Source of the DNA: Mycolicibacterium pulveris
Lineage (GTDB): Bacteria > Actinomycetota > Actinomycetes > Mycobacteriales > Mycobacteriaceae
NCBI RefSeq assembly: GCF_010725725.1
Contig: NZ_AP022599.1
Span: 496,001 to 560,000 of the forward strand
DNA length: 64,000 bases
Direction of reading: 5' to 3'
The position numbers were made by a program, and so were the translations under genes. Below, one piece after another: positions 17,631-26,253 of the stretch (positions are counted from its first letter, which is position 1; the number at the start of each line of letters is the position of its first letter). The notes beneath the pieces were generated by a model. The model did no database searches, was not told the origin of the DNA, and saw only the letters and a list, made by a program, of their open reading frames with translations.

Positions 17631-18647
17631 GTGAAGGTTCCGTTCACCTGGAAGGTCACTGGCTGGTTCATGATCGGCTGGTCGGCCGAGTTCCCGACGG
17701 GTGAGGTGCGCCCGCTGCGGTACTTCGGCGACGACCTGGTCGCCTACCGCGACGAATCCGGTGAGCTGCATGTGCTCTCGGCCCATTGTCGCCACCTCGG
17801 AGCCCACCTGGGCCATGGCGGCAAGGTCGTCGACGACTGCGTCGAATGCCCCTTCCACGGCTGGCGCTGGGGGCCCGACGGCACCAACCGCTACATCCCC
17901 TATCAACCTGACCGACCCAACAAGGCGTTGCGGCTGCGCGTCTATCCGGTCGTCGAGCAGTACGGCTGCGTGTTCGCCTGGCACCAACCCCACGGCAAGG
18001 AACCACAGTGGGAGGTGCCCGACCTGTTTCACAAGTTCCCGCAGTTTCCGACCGATCCGGACGCGTACTACCGCCCCTACCCCGAGTTCTCCCGGCGCGC
18101 CGAGCGTGAGCCGGTGCATCCGCAGATCGTGGCCGAGAACGGCCCGGACAGCGCCCATTTCCGCTATGTGCACCGTGCGACGGTCACCCCGGTGTGCCTG
18201 CACTGGGAGGCCGTCGACGAAGAGTGGCGCTTCCTCACCGGCTGGCCCGACGCCCGCAGCGAGGACCCCGACAAGATGGCGCTCTACATCCACAGCCACT
18301 TCTCCGGCCTGGGCTTTGCGATCAGCGCGTTCGAGGGCTCCTCGAACCACCGGCTGATCTTCGCGTGCACGCCCGTCGAAGACGGCTACTCGGACATGTT
18401 CTATTCGATCTGGTGGCCCCGGCTGCCCGGGGACGCCAGCGACGTGCCACCCGACAAGGTCAGCGAACAGGTCGAGCGCCAGTTCCTCGGAACCGTGTGG
18501 GACGACCTCGAGATCTGGCGCTACCAGGAGTACATCGAAAAACCCGCGCTGTCGAAGATCGACGCCAAACCGTATATGGCGATGCGGAAGTGGGCGACGC
18601 AGTTCTACGAGGTGCCCGCCACCGGGGACGCGCCGGCGTCCGTGTGA
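17631..18647 (+). CDS. Rieske non-heme iron oxygenase, terminal component (KshA-like)
   Basis: A 338-residue oxygenase starting at GTG 17631 behind an ACAGGAGG ribosome site. The Rieske [2Fe-2S] ligands are C53-R-H55 and C73-P-F-H76; the mononuclear iron ligands are H176 and H181 with Asp173 as bridge (PDSAHFRYVH). The layout is that of KshA, the 3-ketosteroid 9alpha-hydroxylase oxygenase, which acts on steroid nuclei, but at 338 residues it is shorter than KshA as I recall it. No reductase (KshB-like) is next to it. It heads the operon Rieske-hotdog-FadD. Confidence 0.9.
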   Translation: MKVPFTWKVTGWFMIGWSAEFPTGEVRPLRYFGDDLVAYRDESGELHVLSAHCRHLGAHLGHGGKVVDDCVECPFHGWRWGPDGTNRYIPYQPDRPNKALRLRVYPVVEQYGCVFAWHQPHGKEPQWEVPDLFHKFPQFPTDPDAYYRPYPEFSRRAEREPVHPQIVAENGPDSAHFRYVHRATVTPVCLHWEAVDEEWRFLTGWPDARSEDPDKMALYIHSHFSGLGFAISAFEGSSNHRLIFACTPVEDGYSDMFYSIWWPRLPGDASDVPPDKVSEQVERQFLGTVWDDLEIWRYQEYIEKPALSKIDAKPYMAMRKWATQFYEVPATGDAPASV

Positions 18648-18669
18648 CCGCACGACGGAAGCAGAGCGC

Positions 18670-19284
18670 GTGACCGACATCGAGGATCACATCCGGGAGT
18701 TCGCCAGGGTCCAGCCGACGGTCGCGGGGCCCGAACTGGCCCGGTTCATCACGGCGATGCGGCGGCTGCAGGACATCGTCGTGTCGACCGACCCTGAGGC
18801 CTCGGTCTGGGACGACACGGCCGCACTGCTCGAGGACGTCTGTACCAGGCTGGAGAACGACGTCGCGCCCGCCGGCGTCTCCCCCGTCGGCCGGGCGCGG
18901 AACCTGCCCGGGCACGGCCATCCGATGGCGCCGCCGTGGACGGTCGCCGATTCGAGCCCCGACGCGGTGACGATGCAGGGCCACTTCACCCGCTACCACG
19001 TCGGCGGCAACAATGCCGTGCACGGCGGGGTGATACCGTTGTTCTACGACTTTCACTTCGGCTTGGTCGTCTCCGCCGCCGGTCGGCCCGACAGCCGCAC
19101 CGCCTACCTGCACGTCGACTACCGCAGGGTCACACCCATCGACGTGCCGTTGACGGCGCGGGCGTGGATCGACTCGGTCGACGGGCGAAAGCTGTTCGTC
19201 AGGGCGACGATGACCGACATCGACGGCAACGTACTATCCGAGGCCAATGGTCTGATGATCAAGTTGCTGCCCCACCAGCCCTGA
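18670..19284 (+). CDS. Hotdog-fold thioesterase (PaaI-like)
   Basis: A 204-residue protein starting at GTG 18670. The second half is a hotdog domain with the NAVHGG helix start and a SRTAYLHVDYRRVTPI strand; the first 70 residues are a helical extension. Hotdog thioesterases of this type release CoA from stalled acyl-CoA intermediates. It is 22 bases after the Rieske gene and 5 bases before the CoA ligase gene. A paralogue with the same HGG core lies at 49623. Confidence 0.75.
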   Translation: MTDIEDHIREFARVQPTVAGPELARFITAMRRLQDIVVSTDPEASVWDDTAALLEDVCTRLENDVAPAGVSPVGRARNLPGHGHPMAPPWTVADSSPDAVTMQGHFTRYHVGGNNAVHGGVIPLFYDFHFGLVVSAAGRPDSRTAYLHVDYRRVTPIDVPLTARAWIDSVDGRKLFVRATMTDIDGNVLSEANGLMIKLLPHQP

Positions 19285-19289
19285 GAGGC

Positions 19290-20975
19290 ATGATGTCCGA
19301 TTCGCTCGTTGAGTCCGCGGAAGCCGGCTCCGCACCGCAGTTCACCGTCCCCGCCGTCGCCGACACCGTCGCGGCGTCGATCGGCGACCGGGAGTACATC
19401 ATTCAGGGCGACCGGCGCTACACCTATGCGCAGGTGGTCGAACGCGCCAACCGTCTCGCGGCCTACCTGCACACCCGCGGGCTGGGCTGCCACACCGAAC
19501 GCTCGCAGCTGCAGGGCCACCAGGTCGGCCAGGACCTGTTGGGCATCTACGCCTACAACGGCCCCGAGTACGTCGAGGGGATGCTCGGCTCCTGGCGCGC
19601 CCGGGTCGCGCCGTTCAACGTCAACTACCGCTACGTCAAGAACGAGCTGCACTACCTGCTGGCCGATTCCGGGGCGACGGCCCTGATCTACCACGCGGCG
19701 TTCGCACCCCGGGTCGCTGAGGTGCTGCCGGAACTTCCCCACCTACGGGTACTCATCCAGATCGCCGACGACTCCGGCAACGACCTCGTGCACGGCGCCG
19801 TCGACTACGAGTCGATCGTGGCGTCGGGCTCCGCCGAGCCGCCACCGGTCGAGCCGTCGCCCGACGACCTTTACGTGCTCTACACCGGCGGCACCACGGG
19901 CATGCCGAAGGGCGTGCTGTGGCGCCAGCACGACATCTTCATGACGTCGTTCGGTGGTCGCAACATGGCCACCGGCGAGCTCACCACGTCCTATGACCAG
20001 ATCGCGCAGCGCGTCGCGGAAAGCCCTGGCGGCAAGATCTTCACGCTGCCGCCCTTGATGCACGGGGCCGCGCAGTGGGCGGTGATGACCGCGCTGTCCA
20101 CCGGCCAGGCCGTGGTGTTCCCCACGACACCGGCACATTTCGACCCCGACGAGGTCGTGCGCATCATCGAGAAGGAGAAGGTGCTCGCGGTGCAGGTGGT
20201 CGGCGACGCCATGGCCCGGCCCCTCGCCGACGCCATCGAACGCAGCTCGGCCGACCTGTCCTCGATGGCCGTGGTGGCCAACGGCGGCGCACTGCTCACC
20301 CCCACCGGCAAGCAGCGCCTCATCGATGTCAAACCCGGCCTGATCGTGATGGACGGCGTCGGGTCCTCGGAGACCGGCATTCAGATGAACCACATGTCGG
20401 CCCCGGGCGCGGTGTCGACCGGCAAGTTCAACGCGGGTCCGGACACCTTCGTCGCGGCAGAAGACCTCAGCAAGATCCTCGACCCGGGTCATGACGGCAT
20501 CGGCTGGCTTGCCCAACGTGGTTATGTGCCATTGGGTTACAAGGGTGACGCCGAAAAGACCGCCAAGACGTTTCCGGTGATCGACGGCGTGCGTTACTCG
20601 ATCCCCGGCGACCGCGCACGTCATCTCGCCGACGGCGGGATCGAACTGCTCGGCCGCGACTCGGTGACCATCAACTCCGGCGGCGAGAAGATCTTCGCCG
20701 AGGAGGTCGAGACGGCGCTGCTGTCACACCCCGCGGTGGCCGACGTCGTGGTGTCGGGCCGGCCCAGCGAGCGGTGGGGCCAGGAGGTCGTCGCCGTGGT
20801 CGCGCTCGTCGAGGGCGCCAGCGCCGACGCCGACGAGCTCATCGAGCACGCCGCCGGATCGATCGCGCGCTACAAGCTGCCGAAGGCAGTGGTGTTCCGG
20901 CCGACGATCGAGCGCAGCCCTGCCGGCAAGGCCGACTACCGATGGGCCCGCGAGCAGGCGACCAGCGAGGCCTGA
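19290..20975 (+). CDS. Acyl-CoA synthetase (FadD19/FadD17-like)
   Basis: A 561-residue AMP-forming ligase. ATG 19290 is followed at once by a second ATG. Motifs: YTGGTTGMPKG (P-loop, about residue 200), VGSSETG, PGDRAR and the catalytic lysine region SPAGKADYRW near the end. The TGGTTGMPKGVLWR and INSGGEKIFAEEVE segments, and the extended loop after the first 60 residues (GLGCHTER...GQD), are those of mycobacterial FadD enzymes that activate steroid side-chain or other bulky acids. It closes the Rieske operon and is followed by a hairpin. Confidence 0.9.
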   Translation: MMSDSLVESAEAGSAPQFTVPAVADTVAASIGDREYIIQGDRRYTYAQVVERANRLAAYLHTRGLGCHTERSQLQGHQVGQDLLGIYAYNGPEYVEGMLGSWRARVAPFNVNYRYVKNELHYLLADSGATALIYHAAFAPRVAEVLPELPHLRVLIQIADDSGNDLVHGAVDYESIVASGSAEPPPVEPSPDDLYVLYTGGTTGMPKGVLWRQHDIFMTSFGGRNMATGELTTSYDQIAQRVAESPGGKIFTLPPLMHGAAQWAVMTALSTGQAVVFPTTPAHFDPDEVVRIIEKEKVLAVQVVGDAMARPLADAIERSSADLSSMAVVANGGALLTPTGKQRLIDVKPGLIVMDGVGSSETGIQMNHMSAPGAVSTGKFNAGPDTFVAAEDLSKILDPGHDGIGWLAQRGYVPLGYKGDAEKTAKTFPVIDGVRYSIPGDRARHLADGGIELLGRDSVTINSGGEKIFAEEVETALLSHPAVADVVVSGRPSERWGQEVVAVVALVEGASADADELIEHAAGSIARYKLPKAVVFRPTIERSPAGKADYRWAREQATSEA

Positions 20976-20989
20976 CCCGTCGCTCAGGC

Positions 20990-21046
20990 CGAAATAGCAT
21001 TCCGGGTTGTGATTTCGCCCGGATGACAGCCTGGAATGCTATTTCG
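20990..21046. terminator. Hairpin, 14-bp perfect arms, with nested inner stem
   Basis: CGAAATAGCATTCC (20990-21003) pairs exactly with 21033-21046; inside the loop CCGGG and CCCGG form a second stem. It begins 15 bases after the FadD stop, so it likely terminates the Rieske operon. The rest of the gap to 21167 shows no open gene. Confidence 0.7.
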
Positions 21047-21167
21047 CGGGTGTCGAGCGATTGAGCCGGCGCCGGGTTCGGTTACGCGCCATCCGCAGAC
21101 CCAGCGCTGTCGTCGCGCGCAGCGACGCCCAGCTCTGAGGACCTGCAACTATCCTTACGTAGCCCTA

Positions 21168-21186
21168 TACTGTAAGCTTTACAGTA
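21168..21186. promoter_or_regulatory. TetR-type operator, perfect (TACTGTAA-GCT-TTACAGTA)
   Basis: Perfect eight-base arms, ending 46 bases before the P450 start. Because the P450 and a TetR gene form one operon here, this is the expected place for autoregulation. Confidence 0.8.
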
Positions 21187-21232
21187 CCTGTGGCAGGTGA
21201 CCTGTCCCGAATCGAAACGAGGGAGACCAGCC

Positions 21233-22441
21233 GTGGATAGCCCCGTACAGGATGTCACGGTCGACGAGACCTTCGACCTGCTCCGCGACCCCTATCCGAT
21301 GTTCGCGCAGAAGCGGCGGGACACCAGTGGCGTGTTCAAGGGCAGCGTCATGGACTGGTCCAAGGCGCCGGAGGCCATGCCGGAAAACCTCTACGCCGCA
21401 GTGTCTTTTGCCGCGGTCAACCGGGTGTTCCGCGACGGCAAGGCGTTCAATTCACACATCTACGACAACACCATCGGCCTGTTCATCGGCCCGACGATCC
21501 TGGCGATGGAGGGCAAGAAGCACTGGGACCACCGCAATCTGGTGTCCTCGGCGTTCAAATCCAAGTCGTTGGCACGCTGGGAGCCCGAGATCGTTCGGCC
21601 CGTCGTCACCGGGCTGATCGACGAATTCATCGACAACGGGCACGCCGACCTGGTGCGCGATTTCACGTTCGAGTTCCCCACCCGGGTCATCACCAAGTTG
21701 TTGGGGCTGCCCGAGGATGACCTGCCCTGGTTCCGCAAACGAGCCGTCGAGCTCATCAGCTACCACGTCAACTACAAGCGCGCCTTCGAGGCCTCCGCCG
21801 CGCTCAAGGACTACTTCCTCACCCAGATCGACAAGCGTCGGTCCAAGCCGACCGAAGACATCATCGGCGATCTGGTCACCGCAGAGATCGACGGCGAAAA
21901 GCTCACCGACGAAGCGATCTTCTCGTTCCTCCGGCTGCTGCTGCCCGCCGGCCTGGAAACCACCTACCGGTCGTCGGGAAACCTGCTGTACCTGCTGTTC
22001 ACCCACCCCGAGCAGTTCACCGCGGTACAGCAGAACCGTGAGCTCATCGGCGCCGCCATCGAAGAAGGACTGCGGTTCGAGACACCGCTGACCACCGTGC
22101 AGCGCTACGCCACCGAGGCGACCGAACTCGAGGGAGTCGAGATCCCGCAGGGTGCGGTCATCGACGTGTGCATCGGCTCGGCGAACCGTGACGAGAACCG
22201 TTGGGAACGCTCCGAAGAATTCGACATCTTCCGCGAACGCGTGCCGCACATCTCGTTCGCGGCGGGCGAGCACACCTGCATGGGGCTGCATCTGGCGCGA
22301 ATGGAGACCCGGGTCGCGCTGGAATGCCTGCTGGATCGACTGACCAACATCGAACTGGTCACCGACGACAACCCCTATATCGCAGGCCAGCCCTTCCGCT
22401 CACCCACGGCACTCCCGGTGACGTTCGACGCCGCGGGCTGA
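21233..22441 (+). CDS. Cytochrome P450
   Basis: A 402-residue P450. GTG 21233 was chosen because GAGGGAGA lies seven bases upstream; an earlier GTG at 21197 has no such site. The I-helix motif is PAGLETTY, with Glu where Asp is common, the K-helix is EEGLRF, and the haem loop FAAGEHTCMG gives Cys349. The N-terminal SVMDWSKAPEAMPENLYAA stretch is not one I can place in a named CYP family. It is followed after three bases by the TetR gene. Electron-transfer partners are not adjacent. Confidence 0.92.
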   Translation: MDSPVQDVTVDETFDLLRDPYPMFAQKRRDTSGVFKGSVMDWSKAPEAMPENLYAAVSFAAVNRVFRDGKAFNSHIYDNTIGLFIGPTILAMEGKKHWDHRNLVSSAFKSKSLARWEPEIVRPVVTGLIDEFIDNGHADLVRDFTFEFPTRVITKLLGLPEDDLPWFRKRAVELISYHVNYKRAFEASAALKDYFLTQIDKRRSKPTEDIIGDLVTAEIDGEKLTDEAIFSFLRLLLPAGLETTYRSSGNLLYLLFTHPEQFTAVQQNRELIGAAIEEGLRFETPLTTVQRYATEATELEGVEIPQGAVIDVCIGSANRDENRWERSEEFDIFRERVPHISFAAGEHTCMGLHLARMETRVALECLLDRLTNIELVTDDNPYIAGQPFRSPTALPVTFDAAG

Positions 22442-22444
22442 TTC

Positions 22445-23086
22445 GTGGCCAACACCGCATCAGCGCCCGCCAGAAAGCGACGGGATCGCGGATCGATCAG
22501 CGCTGACGAAATCATCAACGGCGCTTTCGAACTCGCTGCCGAGGTGTCGATCGACAACTTGAGCATGCCGCAGTTGGCAAAACACCTGGGCGTGGGTGTG
22601 ACGAGCATCTACTGGTATTTCCGGCGCAAGGACGATCTGCTCGACGCGATGGCGGACAGGGCGCTGGAGGAATTCGAGTTCACCGTGCCGACCATCGCCG
22701 CGTCGAACTGGCGAGAGTCGTTGCGCGACCACGCATTGACGATGCGGCGGCGGTTCCGCGCGAATCCGATCCTGTGCGATCTGGTGTTGATTCGGGGGCA
22801 GTACGGGGACCGCGCCATGCACGGGGCGCTGCAGAAACTCGCACACCCGATCGGCGCGCTGGTCGAAGCGGGACTCGACCCCGAGCAGGCCGCAGAGACC
22901 TATGGCGCGATCTCGGTGCACATCCGGGGTTCGGTGGTCCTGGAACGACTCCAGGAGCGCACCGAGGGCTTCCCCGCCCAACGCACCGACGGCGGCCGCT
23001 ACATCGGGTTCGCCGACGACATCGACTTCGGCTACATCCTCGACAGCATCCTCGACCACGCCGAATCGATCATCGAGGCGGCGTAG
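22445..23086 (+). CDS. TetR-family transcriptional regulator
   Basis: A 213-residue regulator from GTG 22445. The helix-turn-helix domain (residues about 18-65) contains GSISADEIINGAFELA and the recognition-helix area HLGVGVTSIYWYFRRKDDLL. The same stretch in the TetR at 45899 differs at few positions, so both should read the same operator. It is co-transcribed with the P450 behind a perfect operator. The ligand domain is short (about 150 residues). TetR proteins of this kind usually repress catabolic genes until an acyl-CoA or substrate binds. Confidence 0.92.
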   Translation: MANTASAPARKRRDRGSISADEIINGAFELAAEVSIDNLSMPQLAKHLGVGVTSIYWYFRRKDDLLDAMADRALEEFEFTVPTIAASNWRESLRDHALTMRRRFRANPILCDLVLIRGQYGDRAMHGALQKLAHPIGALVEAGLDPEQAAETYGAISVHIRGSVVLERLQERTEGFPAQRTDGGRYIGFADDIDFGYILDSILDHAESIIEAA

Positions 23087-24623
23087 CGCTGTTCCTCGGC
23101 GCGCGGTGAGCCACCGTCTTCGACTCGAGGTACTGCTCGAAACCTTCCACGCCGCACTGTCTGCCGATCCCGCTGTTCTTGAAGCCGCCGAACGGCGCAT
23201 CCGCCCCGTAGAACATGCCGCCGTTGACCCCGAACGAACCGGTCCGGATGCGACGGGCGATCGCCATCCCGCGCTCCAGGGAGCGCGACGAAACCGCACC
23301 GGCCAGCCCGTAGGCGCTGTCGTTGGCGATCCGCACCGCCTCCTCGTCGTCGTCGAACGGCAGCACCACCAGCACCGGGCCGAACACCTCCTGCTGCGCG
23401 ATCGCCGCGTCGTTGCCGACGCCGACAACCACCGTGGGCGCCACGTAGTGTCCGCCCGCCAGATGCTCGGGAAGGTTCGCCACGGGCCCACCGCCCGTGG
23501 TGATTTCGGCGCCGTCGGAGCGGGCCTGCTCGATCGCGTCGAGCACCCGTTTCTTCTGCGCGGCGCTGATCACCGGACCCACCAGTGTGTCGGGGCTGAC
23601 CGGGTCCCCAACCGGCACAGCCTGATAGGCGGCGGTGATGCTGGCGACGGCGTCGTCGTAGCGCGACCGGTGCACCAGCATGCGCGTCGTGGCCGCACAC
23701 GCCTGCCCGGCGTGCACGCACACCCCGACCGCCGATCCGACGATCGCCGCGGGTGGGGCGTCATCGAGCACGATCGACACGGATTTGCCGCCCAGTTCCA
23801 AGAACATCCGCTTCATCGTGTCGGCGCCCTGGCGCATGAGCAGCTTGCCGACCCCGGTGGAGCCGGTGAACGAGATCATGTCGACGCGACGATCGGTGCC
23901 GAGCAGTCCGGCGACGTCGTTGGACGGGGTGGGCACCACGTTGACGACGCCGGGCGGGATATCCGTGTGCTCGGCGATGAGCCGGCCGAGCCGGGTCGCG
24001 TTCCACGGTGTGTTCGGATCTGGCTTGATCACGACGGTGTTTCCGGTCGCCAGCGCGGGCCCGAGCTTGTTGAGGATCACCTCGATCGGGAAGTTGGACG
24101 GCGTGATCGCGGCGACGACGCCGACCGGCTCCTTGATCACAGTGCGCACATTGCGCTCACCGAACAGCCCACCGCCCTCGAGGGTGCGCTCCCATTCAAA
24201 GTCGAGCATCAACCGGGCGGGATAACGCAGGGCGTCCGCCAACGGCCAGTCAAGTTGAGCGGACTGCGTTGTGATCACCGGGCAACCGACCTCGGCGATC
24301 AGCTCCTCACGCAGCTCCTCCAGTTCGGCTTCGATCACCAACTGCAGCTGGTCGAGGCACCGCGCACGCAGCCGCCGGTTGGTGGCCCAGTCCGTCTCGT
24401 CGAAGGCGCGCCGGGCGGCGGCGATCGCGCGGTCCATGTCTTCGGCGCCGGCGGCGGCCGTGCTGCCCAACACCCGGCCGGTGGCCGGGCTCAGGTTGTC
24501 GAACTGCGCTCCGGACGCCGACGACACGAGTTGTCCGTCGATGAGCATCCGGGATTCGGCACGTCGCGCCGCGCGCTCGCCGACGTCGATGCTGGTCTCG
24601 ATCCGTTCGTCGACGTCGCTCAC
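23070..24623 (-). CDS. Aldehyde dehydrogenase (NAD(P)+)
   Basis: A 517-residue enzyme from GTG 24623, of usual family length. Catalytic residues are Cys309 (HAGQAC) and general base Glu276 (LELGGKS); the cofactor motif FTGSTGVGK is at 252-260 and the oxyanion Asn in PSNFP near 176. It converts an aldehyde to an acid, feeding a CoA ligase or transferase. Its 3' end overlaps that of the TetR gene by 17 bases on the opposite strand. It diverges from the CoA-transferase gene across the operator at 24659. Confidence 0.93.
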   Translation of the reverse strand: MSDVDERIETSIDVGERAARRAESRMLIDGQLVSSASGAQFDNLSPATGRVLGSTAAAGAEDMDRAIAAARRAFDETDWATNRRLRARCLDQLQLVIEAELEELREELIAEVGCPVITTQSAQLDWPLADALRYPARLMLDFEWERTLEGGGLFGERNVRTVIKEPVGVVAAITPSNFPIEVILNKLGPALATGNTVVIKPDPNTPWNATRLGRLIAEHTDIPPGVVNVVPTPSNDVAGLLGTDRRVDMISFTGSTGVGKLLMRQGADTMKRMFLELGGKSVSIVLDDAPPAAIVGSAVGVCVHAGQACAATTRMLVHRSRYDDAVASITAAYQAVPVGDPVSPDTLVGPVISAAQKKRVLDAIEQARSDGAEITTGGGPVANLPEHLAGGHYVAPTVVVGVGNDAAIAQQEVFGPVLVVLPFDDDEEAVRIANDSAYGLAGAVSSRSLERGMAIARRIRTGSFGVNGGMFYGADAPFGGFKNSGIGRQCGVEGFEQYLESKTVAHRAPRNSATPPR

Positions 24624-24658
24624 GGCACCTCAGTACAATTGCTTTTTGCGGGACCACT

Positions 24659-24677
24659 AACTGTAATGCTTACAGTA
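24659..24677. promoter_or_regulatory. TetR-type operator (AACTGTAA-TGC-TTACAGTA)
   Basis: 15 of 16 fixed positions match. It sits between divergent starts, 35 bases from the aldehyde dehydrogenase and 42 from the CoA-transferase. Confidence 0.75.
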
Positions 24678-24719
24678 GGTTTGTTCAACAGCCGGAGCGC
24701 CAGTTACGAGGGAGCCGAT

Positions 24720-25946
24720 TTGGTCAAGGTCATGGAGGGCGTGCGCGTCCTCGAGGTCGCACAGTTCACGTTCGTCCCCGCGGCGGGGGCGATCCTCGCC
24801 GACTGGGGCGCCGACGTCATCAAGGTCGAGCACCCGGTGCGCGGTGACACCCAACGCGGGTTCATCAACATGGGCGGATTCCAGCTCGACCCCAATCGTC
24901 ATCCGCTGATCGAACACCCCAACCGCGGTAAGCGCAGCGTCGGCATCGACGTGTCGACGCCCGAGGGTCAGGAGGTGCTCTACGAGATCGCCAAGACCTC
25001 CGACGTCTTCCTCACCAACTACCTTCCCGCGCAACGGCAGAAGCACAAGTTCGACGTCGAGCACATTCGCGCGGCGAACCCGGACATCATCTACGCGCGC
25101 GGCAGTGCCTACGGGGACAAGGGGCCCGAACGCGACGTCGGCGGGTTCGACGGCACCGCGTTCTGGACTCGCAGCGGGGTCGGGCACGCCCTGACTCCCG
25201 AGGAACTCGGCGGCGCGCTGTCGCAGGGCATCCCGGCCTTCGGCGACTCCATCGGCGGCATGAACATCGCCGGCGGGATCTCGGCGGCGTTGTTCCACCG
25301 GTTGCGCACCGGCGAGGCGGTCGAGATCGACGTCTCGCTGCTGAGCACCGCGTGGTGGGCGGGCGGAGCGAGCGTGACGCAGGGCATGGAGACCGGCGAG
25401 ACCATGCGCTCGCTGATGCCGGATGCGACCGGCCCGAGCGTGAACCCGTTCATGGCCAACTATCTGACCTCCGACGGCGGCACGATCAACCTGTGCATCG
25501 TCAGCCCGACCGGATACATCCGTGACGCGTTCGAACACCTCGAACTGCCCGAACTCGCCGACGACCCCCGCTTCAGCGACGTGATGCCGCTGATCGAGAA
25601 CGCCGAGGCCGCAACGGAATTGATCCGGGAGAAAATCCGCAGCAAGCCGTTCGAGTACTGGCGTCAACGGCTGAAGACGATGAAGGGCCAATGGGCGCCG
25701 TTCCAGAGCTTTGTCGATCTGGCCACCGACGATCAGGCGCTCGCCAACGACATGGTCGTCGAGGTCGAGGCGGCCGACGGCGGCAAGCCGTTCAAGGTCG
25801 TCCGCGGGCCCGTGCAGTTCAACCACGAGCCGCTGGAGACGACGCGCGCCCCGCAGGCCAGCGAGCACACCGAGCTGGTGCTGATGGATATCGGCATGGA
25901 CTGGGACCGCATCGAGGAGCTGAAGGACAAGGGCGCCATCGCCTAA
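24720..25946 (+). CDS. CaiB/BaiF (class III) CoA-transferase
   Basis: A 408-residue protein. I take TTG 24720, eight bases after an AGGGAG site; ATG 24732 is the alternative. Class III features are LEVAQFTFVPAAGAILADWGAD at the start, EHPVRGD, and FGDSIGGM with the likely catalytic Asp, followed by GISAALFHRLRTGEAVEID. These enzymes move CoA between carboxylic acids without ATP; some racemise alpha-methylacyl-CoA. Alone behind the operator at 24659, it could prime an acid produced by the divergent aldehyde dehydrogenase. Confidence 0.88.
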   Translation: MVKVMEGVRVLEVAQFTFVPAAGAILADWGADVIKVEHPVRGDTQRGFINMGGFQLDPNRHPLIEHPNRGKRSVGIDVSTPEGQEVLYEIAKTSDVFLTNYLPAQRQKHKFDVEHIRAANPDIIYARGSAYGDKGPERDVGGFDGTAFWTRSGVGHALTPEELGGALSQGIPAFGDSIGGMNIAGGISAALFHRLRTGEAVEIDVSLLSTAWWAGGASVTQGMETGETMRSLMPDATGPSVNPFMANYLTSDGGTINLCIVSPTGYIRDAFEHLELPELADDPRFSDVMPLIENAEAATELIREKIRSKPFEYWRQRLKTMKGQWAPFQSFVDLATDDQALANDMVVEVEAADGGKPFKVVRGPVQFNHEPLETTRAPQASEHTELVLMDIGMDWDRIEELKDKGAIA

Positions 25947-25958
25947 CCCGTATTTGCG

Positions 25959-26010
25959 CGAGCGTGCGTGTTTGAGTCTGCCCGGGCCAGGCACACAATG
26001 CGCACGCTCG
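25959..26010. repeat. Palindrome related to family A
   Basis: CGAGCGTGCG (25959-25968) pairs with 26001-26010 across a 32-base loop. The arms are those of family A but the interior differs, so it is a diverged member. It directly follows the CoA-transferase stop. Confidence 0.55.
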
Positions 26011-26065
26011 ATCGCCGCGAGCGTTTGCAATTGTCACGTCTCAGCATGGCGGATTGCTGCGAGCC

Positions 26066-26124
26066 TCGATTTCTGCAGGATGGTCGTGATCTTCAATCGA
26101 TCACAGCCCTGCCGCAGAAATCGA
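26066..26124. repeat. Intergenic hairpin with nested stem
   Basis: TCGATTTCTGC (26066-26076) pairs exactly with 26114-26124; inside, GTGATC and GATCAC can form a second stem. It lies in the 307-base gap between converging genes, which holds three hairpins in a row and no gene I can support. Confidence 0.55.
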
Positions 26125-26177
26125 TGAGTAGCGCTTCCTCGTGGCCGCCGGGCCCGCTCACAGCCCTCTGGAGTCGC

Positions 26178-26239
26178 CGCGAGCGTGCGTGAACTCGCGG
26201 ATTTCCTCGGCGTGTCGCCCTCAGACACGCACGCTCGCG
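26178..26239 (+). repeat. 62-bp palindromic repeat, family A copy 2
   Basis: Arms CGCGAGCGTGCGTG (26178-26191) and its exact complement (26226-26239) flank a 34-base interior. About 56 of 62 bases match the copy at 34339. It is 14 bases downstream of the molybdopterin oxidoreductase stop on the other strand. Confidence 0.8.
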
Positions 26240-26253
26240 CAAACAGAGATGCG

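Noticed and set aside
22902..24719. Open plus-strand frame leading into the CoA-transferase
   Set aside because: It is antisense to the aldehyde dehydrogenase, which has all catalytic residues; the CoA-transferase motif begins near 24720.
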